Positions 16,601 to 23,592 of a stretch of DNA of 64,000 nt are shown piece after piece; position 1 is the stretch's first letter; each line of letters begins with the position of its first letter. Under the pieces are notes generated by a model. It did no database searches and had not been told where the DNA came from. It worked only from the letters and a program-made list of their open reading frames with translations. Source of the stretch: JBAXBF01 sp034429745 (GTDB lineage: Bacteria > Chloroflexota > Anaerolineae > Anaerolineales > DRKV01). The stretch covers positions 7,847 through 71,846 of the forward strand of contig DAOUFY010000108.1 of assembly GCA_034429745.1 (NCBI GenBank). Direction: 5' to 3'. The position numbers and the translations under genes were made by a program.

Positions 16601-16973
16601 AAGCACCAGCGTAATAATATACACCGTATGGCAGGGAAGCAAAAAGCATTTGAATACTCAGGTATAATAACCATGTAAGGTAAAGTAGTTTATGATTTTT
16701 CTTGCTGGTTAGCTCAGCGGTTCCAATGCAAAGGAAGGTAAAGGCGAGAGCTAAGACAACGGTAATCACATAAGCCCGGATCCAATTGCTGGCAACAGTT
16801 TGGTCTGCAATGCTGGTTATGACCAATAAGGCGCTGCTGCCTATCCACCACAACAGGTAGGATGACCTTGTACTTAAGTAATAAATGGAAAGTACAATAA
16901 TTTGGGATATTAAAATAAATATTAAACTTAGCGGAAATACAGTCCTTAAAAGGGCATTGAAATCAAGAAGCAT
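13635..16973 (-). CDS. membrane multi-PAS sensor histidine kinase
   Basis: A 1112-aa kinase. Residues 1-225 hold about seven membrane helices. About five PAS domains follow (near 235-345, 350-470, 480-600, 605-725 and 735-860), with PAC motifs such as YIGQILDITELKRAQ. The HisKA dimerisation domain has the phospho-His in LAAGIAHEVNSPLQVI near residue 895. HATPase motifs are NLLSNARDAMPNGGE (N box) and DSGIGFSSKLKTRIFDPFFTTKPIGKGTGLGLS (G1/F/G2 region, quoted in part). It is cytoplasmic-facing, with membrane-embedded input. No regulator gene is next to it; the nearest is the degenerate one at 8.3 kb. An AAAGGGG site precedes the ATG. Confidence 0.93.
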   Translation of the reverse strand: MLLDFNALLRTVFPLSLIFILISQIIVLSIYYLSTRSSYLLWWIGSSALLVITSIADQTVASNWIRAYVITVVLALAFTFLCIGTAELTSKKNHKLLYLTWLLYLSIQMLFASLPYGVYYYAGAFHSLFIGFLLLLISSTFFNHSRSIPSSSGISLYNTIIFGSAGVIYIARSLGFLYYSLTANNSNLPWLVSQSGFTALFTLALLWSFSSLAVNFLHHHANTIRDKNILQVLYNNLLAGIVLIQQSNDSIIECNEGFCKLFNVQRDEVIGKTSLEVVWNGNREQQQAAVADISKPIQFTRKDGNMFYGRAIYKTITINNQPFNMLIIPDITQRVVIEQTLQEREALLQAVFDNAAVGLALSDHEGNFIQINNAYCRLLGFTKEELLNMNIKDISFPDEYPQNLALRQQLSEGKISHGSLEKRLKTKAGGSVHVWLQVSLLRDQHQQPLYYIGQILDITELKRAQAALELEHSRFSAGPVFIVEWDTAPGLRILNVSANASSILGYSLEELTDKDFDFASLIHPDDLKQVIEEMRYYIDHRINHYEQSYRLRKKSGEYAWFYDVTRLVWDNDGNLKTALGYMYDQTNQKQTEIALAKERARLDNIIEGTRTATWEWNVQSGETTFNERWAEIIGYTLEEISPTSIETFVQFTHPHDLQIAQEILQKHFSGELDHYEAEFRMHHKNGNWVWVLDRGKVIEWTPDGKPLLMIGTHQDITRLKQVEEKLRENEAKYRFLVENINDVVWIFNIKTKKLEFVTPSIEKLLGYSQQEILSIPYTEFITAESYQQLKPLSHKIKTAVEKGCSSELPLIIECEHICKDGTLKWIEATLQVIRNNGDPALLGVSRDVTERKQLLDKILLTQKMADLGILAAGIAHEVNSPLQVITGSSETLIKLIDQGTASHDDLIRRLDRINRNAWRIAEIIRSLLAYSRPSVEETKSENINDIIHDTMLLTEHQISVWHNIQVHLDLKDNLPPLICNRNKIIQVLINLLSNARDAMPNGGEIIIRSDYTEKLQQIKLQVQDSGIGFSSKLKTRIFDPFFTTKPIGKGTGLGLSIVMGIIKAHGGTIEVDSEPKKGTTFTIYLPLRPPPEEQNNGAAIDLELLEGRWGKI

Positions 16974-17086
16974 AGGTAACCCCTTTATTGGACAACTTTG
17001 CAGACAAAATGGACATATTTATGAATGTTTATAATCAATCTGCGACAATTGTACCATATATCATCAAATTATGTGATGGTTGTTTA

Positions 17087-17115
17087 TTGACAAAAGGTGA
17101 TTTCCGTTGTAATCT
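17087..17115 (+). promoter_or_regulatory. putative promoter of the heme cluster
   Basis: TTGACA (17087-17092), a 17-bp spacer and TAATCT (17110-17115). The -35 is exact and the -10 is moderate. It lies in the 175-bp divergent gap between the kinase gene and hemA. Confidence 0.5.
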
Positions 17116-17148
17116 TGTGGACAGGTTATTGTGGAAGAGCTTGGGTTG

Positions 17149-18444
17149 ATGAAAGAAATGCAGTATTTTTGTGTTGGTATGAACCATCTCACTGCACCAA
17201 TAGAGGTGCGCGAGCGGTGTGCCTTTGATGAGTACCAAGTACGGGCAGCGTTGGCTCATAAGGGTTGCGGAGATTGGCAGGCAGCGAGTGAGCTGCTGAT
17301 TTTATCTACCTGCAACCGAACAGAAATTTATGCTGTTGCCAACCGCGATATCTTTGCGGATTTAGAAGAATTTTTAGCTGAGGTGCGCGGCGAACCTTTA
17401 GGAAATTTACAACCTTATTTATACCGCTTGAAACGAATGGAAGCAGTGCGGCATTTGTTTGAAGTTGCGTGTGGTTTAAATTCTCAGGTGCTAGGTGAAG
17501 CGCAAATATTAGGTCAGATAACGCGTGCGTTGGAGTTAGCACGCGGGGCTGGAACAGTGGGTCCAATGCTGAACCGTCTCTTTTTAGCCGCGATTCACAG
17601 CGGAAAAAGAGCGCGCAGTGAAACAGCTATCTGTCGCAGTTCTGCTTCTATTTCCTCGTTAGCGGCAGCCATGGCTGAGCAAGTACTGCCTGATCTTGCA
17701 GCAGCAAAAGCCGCTGTTCTTGGTGCTGGAGAAATGGCGGAATTGGCTGTTGAAGCTCTGCGCCGGCGAGGAGTAACACAATTGGTGGTTGTCAATCGTA
17801 CAATAAGCCGTGCTCAGCAATTGGCTCAGCGTTGGGGAGCTCAGGTAAACGTTTTTGAAAATTTGGTTGAGGTGCTGTCTGCTGTGGATATTGTCATTTC
17901 TTCGACTGGTGCGCCCCATTTTATTATTACTCGAGATGTTGCTGCTCAGGCGATGGCGCGCCGTGCTCAACGTCCGATAGTGCTGATTGATATTGCTCTG
18001 CCGCGTGATATTGACCCCGAGATAGCTGAGATGCCTTTTGTATATCTTTATGATTTAGACCAACTGAACGCAGAAATGGAATCCTGTCTCTTGCAGCGAA
18101 AATCTGAAGTCCCGCGGGTGCGAGAAATCATGGAGCAAGAATTGGCACTGTATAAAAAATACCTGAGATCCCTGGAAGTATTGCCGTTCATTGCGCAGCT
18201 GCAACAGCATGCAGAACAGATCCGCAGCATAGAGTTGGAAAAGACTCTCCGTCATTTGCCTGATCTAACACAGGAAGAGCGCAAACATATTGATGCCCTG
18301 ACCCGAGCATTGGTAAAGAAAATGCTTTCGGCGCCTATGCGCCGCCTGCGCAGTGAAGCAGTGCAGGCGCGGGCTGCAGAGTACCTTGATGCCCTGCGCT
18401 ACCTTTTTGAGCTTGATAATGGAGGAGCTGAAACAGAGGAGTAA
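17149..18444 (+). CDS. hemA: glutamyl-tRNA reductase
   Basis: First committed step of C5 tetrapyrrole synthesis: NADPH-dependent reduction of Glu-tRNA to glutamate 1-semialdehyde. About 431 aa from this start. The N-terminal catalytic domain begins FCVGMNHLTAPIEVRE and carries the nucleophilic Cys in ILSTCNRTEIY. The NADPH domain has AVLGAGEMAELAVEAL near residue 190, and the C-terminal dimerisation helices follow. I chose the ATG with GGAAGAG about ten bases upstream; a GTG six codons earlier is possible. The stop is immediately followed by the hemC ATG, so the two are coupled. Confidence 0.95.
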   Translation: MKEMQYFCVGMNHLTAPIEVRERCAFDEYQVRAALAHKGCGDWQAASELLILSTCNRTEIYAVANRDIFADLEEFLAEVRGEPLGNLQPYLYRLKRMEAVRHLFEVACGLNSQVLGEAQILGQITRALELARGAGTVGPMLNRLFLAAIHSGKRARSETAICRSSASISSLAAAMAEQVLPDLAAAKAAVLGAGEMAELAVEALRRRGVTQLVVVNRTISRAQQLAQRWGAQVNVFENLVEVLSAVDIVISSTGAPHFIITRDVAAQAMARRAQRPIVLIDIALPRDIDPEIAEMPFVYLYDLDQLNAEMESCLLQRKSEVPRVREIMEQELALYKKYLRSLEVLPFIAQLQQHAEQIRSIELEKTLRHLPDLTQEERKHIDALTRALVKKMLSAPMRRLRSEAVQARAAEYLDALRYLFELDNGGAETEE

Positions 18445-19368
18445 ATGAAGACTTTCCTGGTAGCAACGCGTCCTTCAGCATTGGCAAGACGACAAACGCA
18501 GTGGGTGCTTCAAGCTCTTGAACGGCTGCATCCCCACTTATCTTTTAAAGAGCATGTTATTACAACAAAAGGCGATCAAGAACTTGAGAAGCCTTTGCCG
18601 TTGATTGGCGGAAAAGGGCTTTTTACCCAAGAGCTGGAGGCAGCGTTGCTTAGCTGCAGTGTACAGGCTGCGGTGCATTCATTAAAGGACTTGCCGGTGC
18701 AGAACCCGGTACAGCTTACGGTTGGGGCTATTCCGCCACGCGGCGATGGCCGCGATGTGCTGATATCTGCTCAAGGGTTTACGCTGAACACTTTGCCTAT
18801 TGGGGCAGTGATAGGCACGTCAAGCTTGCGCCGCGCGGCTCAAATGCTTGCTCTGCGCCCGGATGTGCAGATAAAGGATTTGCGCGGCAATATTGACACG
18901 CGCCTGCGCAAAGCTTTAAACGGCAATTATGATGCAGTGCTGCTTTCTTTGGTTGGGCTGCAACGAATGGGGTTGGAGGAGTATGTTACTGAAATCTTTT
19001 CTTTTGATGAGGTGCTGCCGGCACCCGGACAAGGTGCTTTAGCAGTGCAATGCCGCGCTGATGACGCGGAAACGCTGCAAATATTAGCCGCACTGGATCA
19101 TATACCCACGCGACGCGCCGTAACCGCTGAGAGGGCTTTTTTGGAAGGGCTTGGTGGGGGATGCTCGGTGCCGGTTGGGGCTTATGGTGAGGTTTTGGGC
19201 GACGATCCAGAAAGTGAATTGAGATTGAGAACAGTGGTGTTATCACTGGATGGGAGAAAGAAAATAGCTCTTCAGAAATGCGGCAGCGATCCTGTAAAAT
19301 TGGGGCAGGAGTTGGCAGACGAAGCTCTGCGGCTAGGGGCGCGGAAGCTGCTGGATGAGAGAGGGTGA
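18445..19368 (+). CDS. hemC: hydroxymethylbilane synthase (porphobilinogen deaminase)
   Basis: Joins four porphobilinogen units into the linear tetrapyrrole hydroxymethylbilane. The 307-aa length is usual. Signature VIGTSSLRRAAQ and the substrate-binding KDLRGNIDTRL are present. The dipyrromethane cofactor Cys is in GLGGGCSVPVGAYG near residue 237. The ATG follows the hemA stop directly, with GAGGAG upstream. The next expected gene, hemD, is not found after it. Confidence 0.95.
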   Translation: MKTFLVATRPSALARRQTQWVLQALERLHPHLSFKEHVITTKGDQELEKPLPLIGGKGLFTQELEAALLSCSVQAAVHSLKDLPVQNPVQLTVGAIPPRGDGRDVLISAQGFTLNTLPIGAVIGTSSLRRAAQMLALRPDVQIKDLRGNIDTRLRKALNGNYDAVLLSLVGLQRMGLEEYVTEIFSFDEVLPAPGQGALAVQCRADDAETLQILAALDHIPTRRAVTAERAFLEGLGGGCSVPVGAYGEVLGDDPESELRLRTVVLSLDGRKKIALQKCGSDPVKLGQELADEALRLGARKLLDERG

Positions 19369-19569
19369 GGGTCTTTTACTACCCGACCTTTTATGGAAAA
19401 GAAAGAAACACACGAGGGTGGGCAGAAAAAGTGACGAGTCCTGTTGGATGAAGCTCGAGTGAAAATCTGCCCGTACGTCAGGGATGATGCCCTAAAAATG
19501 ATGTATAATTCTTACTGAATTTGGTGTAAATTGTGTTTTGGTGATTAAGTCTAAAGGAATGGGTGACTC
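19369..19569 (+). other. intergenic segment with possible structured RNA, between hemC and hemB
   Basis: This 201-bp gap stands where hemD often lies. It holds GGGCAGA (19420-19426) able to pair with TCTGCCC (19466-19472). Inside that are CGAG (19435-19438) and CTCG (19454-19457), and after it a small AGGG/CCCT hairpin. A TATAAT lies at 19504-19509 but with no good -35. The nested stems suggest a folded leader for hemB, though I cannot match it to a known riboswitch class. No open frame of useful size is present. Confidence 0.4.
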
Positions 19570-20598
19570 ATGATTCAATCTTTTGAATTTCCACCTCATG
19601 AGCCGCGTTTGCGGCGGTTAAGGTTAAACGAAACGCTGCGTTCTATGCTGCGGGAAACAGAAATAAACCCGCGTGATTTTGTCTATCCTTTGTTTGTGCG
19701 TCATGGAGATGGAGTGCGTAACCCCGTCTGTTCGATGCCGGGGGTTTGTCAGTTGTCAGTTGATGAAGCAGTCCGCGAGGCGGAAAAGGCTGCACAGTTA
19801 GGGATAGGGGCTGTGCTGTTGTTCGGCATACCCGCCGTCAAGGATGAGATTGGTTCAGAAAACTTTGATGATAATGGGATTGTACAGCAGGCAATCCGTG
19901 CAATCAAGAAGGCATTGCCGGAAATGCTGGTGATCACCGATGTGTGCATGTGCGAATATTCGGAAAGCGGGCACTGTGGGGTGCTTAATATGCCGGGTGA
20001 GCATTATCATCCTCATTTGCCGCAGGGTTATGTACTTAACGACGAAACGTTGACAGTGCTGGGCAAGGTGGCTGTCTCCCATGCGCGCAGCGGGGCAGAT
20101 ATCGTCGCACCTTCCGGCATGATGGATGGAATGGTGGCTGCCATCCGTTCAGCGTTGGATGAACAGCATTATGACCATATTCCCATTATGTCTTATGCAG
20201 TGAAATATGCTTCATCTTTTTATGGGCCATTCCGCGAAGCTGCGCAGGGAGCGCCGCGGTTTGGCGACCGCAAATCCCATCAGATGGACCCCGCCAATGC
20301 CCGCGAGGCATTGCGTGAGGCGGAGTTGGACGTGCGCGAAGGGGCGGATATACTGATGGTAAAGCCGGCTTTGGCTTATTTGGATGTCATCTATCGCGTA
20401 AAGCAGTTGCACCCAGAAATACCTTTGGCAGCCTACAATGTCAGCGGTGAGTATGCTATGCTGAAAGCAGCTGCAGCTAACGGTTGGCTGGACGAGCGCA
20501 AGACAGTGTTGGAAGTGTTGACGGCGATCAAGCGCGCGGGGGCAGATATTATTATCACTTATCATGCTCTAGAGGCAGCGCAGTGGCTGAAGGATTAA
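19570..20598 (+). CDS. hemB: porphobilinogen synthase (delta-aminolevulinate dehydratase)
   Basis: Condenses two 5-aminolevulinate molecules to porphobilinogen. At 342 aa it is of normal size. The active-site metal loop DVCMCEYSESGHCG has the three Cys of zinc-dependent enzymes. APSGMMDGMVAAIR and the Schiff-base Lys in ILMVKPALAYLD near residue 260 are present, as is KYASSFYGPFREA. It starts after a 200-bp gap and is followed four bases later by the radical SAM gene. Confidence 0.96.
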   Translation: MIQSFEFPPHEPRLRRLRLNETLRSMLRETEINPRDFVYPLFVRHGDGVRNPVCSMPGVCQLSVDEAVREAEKAAQLGIGAVLLFGIPAVKDEIGSENFDDNGIVQQAIRAIKKALPEMLVITDVCMCEYSESGHCGVLNMPGEHYHPHLPQGYVLNDETLTVLGKVAVSHARSGADIVAPSGMMDGMVAAIRSALDEQHYDHIPIMSYAVKYASSFYGPFREAAQGAPRFGDRKSHQMDPANAREALREAELDVREGADILMVKPALAYLDVIYRVKQLHPEIPLAAYNVSGEYAMLKAAAANGWLDERKTVLEVLTAIKRAGADIIITYHALEAAQWLKD

Positions 20599-20602
20599 AA
20601 GA

Positions 20603-21775
20603 ATGTCGGCTGATAATGATATGCACTTAAGCCAAGCTGCGGCTGCCGAACGCCAATTTCACAATCAGCGTATGGAGCATGCCGACTTTGATCAGGCACC
20701 CTTTACCATCGCTTGGGAAGTAACCCGCGCCTGTGCTTTTGCTTGTGTTCATTGCCGCGCCGATGCACAGCCCAAACCGCATCCTGACGAATTGACCACG
20801 GAAGAGGCGTTGCGTCTAATTGATCAACTGCAGCAGTTTGGAAATAATCCAATCCTAATTTTAACTGGTGGTGATCCCATGCTGCGCCGCGATTTAAATG
20901 AGTTGATCAGTTATGCTGCCGAAAAGGGTTTGCGCTGTTCACTGACACCTACTGCGACAGGTCTTCCCACCAGAGAAAGGCTGGAAAAAGCACGTGCGGC
21001 CGGTATTAAACGCATTGCGCTTTCACTTGATGCGCCATCGCCGCAAGTGCATGATGATTTCCGCCAAAGCCGCGGTTCATGGCAGCGTACGATGAGGATT
21101 TTGCAAAACGCCCAAGATGCAGGGTTAAGCGTGCAGGTGAATACAACTGTAGCGAAACACAACGTAGAACTTTTATCGGAGATGGTGCCATTTGTTCAAC
21201 AAGTGCAGGCAGTGCAGTGGTCGCTGTTCTTTCTTGTGCCCACCGGCCGCGCTCAAGCAGAAAAAATGCTTTCTGCCGCTGAACATGAACGGGTTTTTCA
21301 TTGGCTGTACGACTTAGCTAAAAACGCTCCTTTTGATGTCAAAGCTACCGCTGCTCCGATGTACCGCCGGGTGGCAATTGAGCGCAAACGTCAGGAACAA
21401 AGTGAGCAAGCAGGAGATATCCTTTTTCAAGGAGCTGGTTTTCAATTTGCGGATGGGTTGAATCGTCCAACTCGCGGGGTTAACGACGGCAATGGCTTTT
21501 TGTTTATTTCCCATATTGGTGAAATTCAGCCTTCCGGCTTTCTTCCGCTGACGGCAGGTATGGTGAGAAACGATAATGTGGTTGAGGTCTATCGGCATCA
21601 CCCGCTCTTTGTAGAACTACGCGATCCAGATCGTTACAAGGGAACATGCGGGGGATGCGAGTATCGTTTTGTATGTGGTGGACAGCGCGGCAGAGCTTAT
21701 GCCTTGACCGGTGATCATCTAGAAAGCGACCCGGCTTGCATTCTCGTTAAACAGTCCCAAACCCAAAGGAGCTAA
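20603..21775 (+). CDS. radical SAM/SPASM-like protein in the heme cluster (NirJ/AhbD relative)
   Basis: A 390-aa radical SAM enzyme. CAFACVHC near residue 48 is the CxxxCxxC motif that binds the SAM-cleaving 4Fe-4S cluster, and LTGGDPMLRRDL follows as the SAM-binding GGE-like motif. The C-terminal part has a second Cys set, CGGCEYRFVCGG plus a later Cys, as in SPASM or twitch domains. Relatives act on tetrapyrroles (NirJ in heme d1, AhbD in the siroheme route) or on peptides. Its place between hemB and hemE argues for a tetrapyrrole role. The actual reaction is not established. Confidence 0.85.
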   Translation: MSADNDMHLSQAAAAERQFHNQRMEHADFDQAPFTIAWEVTRACAFACVHCRADAQPKPHPDELTTEEALRLIDQLQQFGNNPILILTGGDPMLRRDLNELISYAAEKGLRCSLTPTATGLPTRERLEKARAAGIKRIALSLDAPSPQVHDDFRQSRGSWQRTMRILQNAQDAGLSVQVNTTVAKHNVELLSEMVPFVQQVQAVQWSLFFLVPTGRAQAEKMLSAAEHERVFHWLYDLAKNAPFDVKATAAPMYRRVAIERKRQEQSEQAGDILFQGAGFQFADGLNRPTRGVNDGNGFLFISHIGEIQPSGFLPLTAGMVRNDNVVEVYRHHPLFVELRDPDRYKGTCGGCEYRFVCGGQRGRAYALTGDHLESDPACILVKQSQTQRS

Positions 21776-21781
21776 GGGAAG

Positions 21782-22843
21782 GTGGCACAGGAAAACAACA
21801 GCATAGAGAATGATATTCAACTGCCGCGTTTTTTAGCGGCTTGTCGGCGTCAGGCAGTAGATGCAACGCCAGTTTGGTTTATGCGTCAAGCCGGCCGATA
21901 TATGCAGGAATATCAGGCTATACGCGCCAAAGCCAGCTTGCTTAAGATCTGCCAAACACCTGAATTGGCAGTAGAAGTTACTCTTCAACCGCTGCGAGTA
22001 TTAGGGGTAGATGCAGCTATTCTGTTTGCGGATATTCTCTTGCCGGCGATCCCGCTGGGCGTGGGTGTTTCTTTTGTCGAAGGTAAGGGCCCGATCATTC
22101 ATCGCCCAATTCGCAGTATAAAAGATGTGCAAGCATTGAAACCATTTGATCCAAACGAAGAATTAAGCTATGTGTATGAAACTATTCGCTTGCTGCGCGC
22201 TGAACTGAAAGGAATACCATTGATCGGGTTCTGTGGAGCGCCTTTTACTTTTGCGGCGTATCTCATTGAAGGCGGGACTTCGCGCAATTTTATTCTGACA
22301 AAAACAATGATGTATGCTGCCCCGGAAACATGGTTTGCTCTATTGGAGGGGCTTACAGATGTGTTGATTGAATACTTGACGGCACAAATTCGAGCAGGTG
22401 CGCAGGCGGTGCAGGTCTTTGATTCATGGGTAGGGATGCTTTCGCCGGATGATTATCGCAATTTTGTTCAACCATTTTCGGCGCGTTTGTTGAAAGCCGT
22501 AGAAAGGGAAGGAGTGCCGGTAATTCACTTTGGCACTCAAACCAACACCTTGTTGAAGCTGATGAAAGCAGCCGGCGGTACGGTGTTGGGCTTGGACTGG
22601 CGGATTCCCTTGGATGAGGGGTGGCAATTGCTGGGTGATGACGTAGCGGTGCAGGGAAATCTCGACCCGGTTGTGTTGTTTGCACCGCTCAAGGAGATAA
22701 AGAAACGGGTGGAGGATGTACTGCGGCGGGCAAATGGGCGCAAGGGGCATATTTTTAACCTTGGACATGGCATTTTACCGCATACTCCTGTAGATCATGT
22801 AAAAGCAGTAGTGGAGATGGTGCATGAATTTCGCAATGAGTGA
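21782..22843 (+). CDS. hemE: uroporphyrinogen decarboxylase
   Basis: Removes four acetate carboxyls from uroporphyrinogen III to give coproporphyrinogen III. The 353-aa protein begins with a GTG and has AAAGGAG upstream. The substrate-binding signature PVWFMRQAGRYMQEY is near residue 25. Other family motifs are FCGAPFTFAAYLIEGG and GNLDPVVLF. Its presence means the pathway reaches coproporphyrinogen, so this is not simply a siroheme pathway. The last 20 bp overlap the next gene. Confidence 0.96.
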   Translation: MAQENNSIENDIQLPRFLAACRRQAVDATPVWFMRQAGRYMQEYQAIRAKASLLKICQTPELAVEVTLQPLRVLGVDAAILFADILLPAIPLGVGVSFVEGKGPIIHRPIRSIKDVQALKPFDPNEELSYVYETIRLLRAELKGIPLIGFCGAPFTFAAYLIEGGTSRNFILTKTMMYAAPETWFALLEGLTDVLIEYLTAQIRAGAQAVQVFDSWVGMLSPDDYRNFVQPFSARLLKAVEREGVPVIHFGTQTNTLLKLMKAAGGTVLGLDWRIPLDEGWQLLGDDVAVQGNLDPVVLFAPLKEIKKRVEDVLRRANGRKGHIFNLGHGILPHTPVDHVKAVVEMVHEFRNE

Positions 22844-23216
22844 ATGGAATATGGTGGGCATCGCTGCTGCATTTGCAACTTTGGCAGGCATTTGGTTTGG
22901 GCATGTCGCTGTGCGCTGGATTGAGTTCCGCACAGCCAACCTCAAACTGCCTGTATTTTTGGCGGTGCTATTGGGATTGTGTTTGGAGATCGCCTCGCTT
23001 GCTGCTTCAGCCCGTTGGCTTTCGGCTGGCTTAGGCATTTTGGGAGTTACCTTTTTATGGGACGCTGTTGAACTGTTCCGTCAGGAGAAGCGCGTAAAGC
23101 GCGGGCACGCGCCGGCAAATCCCCATAACCCGCGTCATCAGCGCATATTGGCAGAATACCCCACGGCGACTGTTGAAGACCCTTTTCAACGATTGGAAAG
23201 AGATAAAAATGAGTAA
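22824..23216 (+). CDS. DUF4491-like small membrane protein, copy 1
   Basis: A 130-aa protein with three probable membrane helices within residues 10-80. After these comes TFLWDAVELFRQEKRVKRG, which resembles the conserved end of DUF4491 proteins (LW-s-x-E-L-x-x-Q-x-k-R-v-x-k-G). A hydrophilic tail of about 35 residues follows. It overlaps the end of hemE and has GGAG seven bases before its ATG; 22836 is an alternative start. It sits directly before a second, similar protein. No function is known; the location suggests membrane-associated help with porphyrin handling. Confidence 0.75.
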   Translation: MNFAMSEWNMVGIAAAFATLAGIWFGHVAVRWIEFRTANLKLPVFLAVLLGLCLEIASLAASARWLSAGLGILGVTFLWDAVELFRQEKRVKRGHAPANPHNPRHQRILAEYPTATVEDPFQRLERDKNE

Positions 23217-23229
23217 ATTCTCTTGAAGC

Positions 23230-23571
23230 ATGAAAATGGCTGAAAAATTTGCCGTATTGGATTTTTTTGGAATAGTTGTAGGCATGATCACATTATTGAT
23301 CATCGGCTTAGGTTTTGTTTGGGTTATTTATGGTGAGCGTTATTTTGGGGCTGCTTGGTCGGGTGTGGTGCTGGGGTTAGGAATGGTGATCATTCTCCTT
23401 TCTGGTCTGATTCAAAATGATTGGATTGCGGCGGTAGTCGGTATATGGGGGGCTTCGTTGGTTTGGGGCAGTACAGAACTTAAAGCTCAAGAACGACGGG
23501 CAAAATTGGGGTGGTTCCCAAACCGTGAAAAGAAGATATCGTTTCCTTTTGCGCACACCCGCAGGAGTTAA
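23230..23571 (+). CDS. DUF4491-like small membrane protein, copy 2
   Basis: A 113-aa protein with three membrane helices at about residues 12-85. The end, SLVWGSTELKAQERRAKLGWFPN, matches the DUF4491 C-terminal signature better than copy 1 does, and YGERYFGAAW resembles its central motif. The pair looks like an old tandem duplication. It lies 13 bp after copy 1 and 21 bp before hemY, inside the operon. Function unknown. Confidence 0.75.
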   Translation: MKMAEKFAVLDFFGIVVGMITLLIIGLGFVWVIYGERYFGAAWSGVVLGLGMVIILLSGLIQNDWIAAVVGIWGASLVWGSTELKAQERRAKLGWFPNREKKISFPFAHTRRS

Positions 23572-23592
23572 TCCTCCAATAAGGATAAGCTG

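Noticed and set aside
19411..19495. Hammerhead ribozyme or B12 riboswitch in the hemC-hemB gap
   Set aside because: The conserved CTGATGA and GAAA core of a hammerhead is not present in order, and no B12-box sequence is seen. Only generic nested stems remain.
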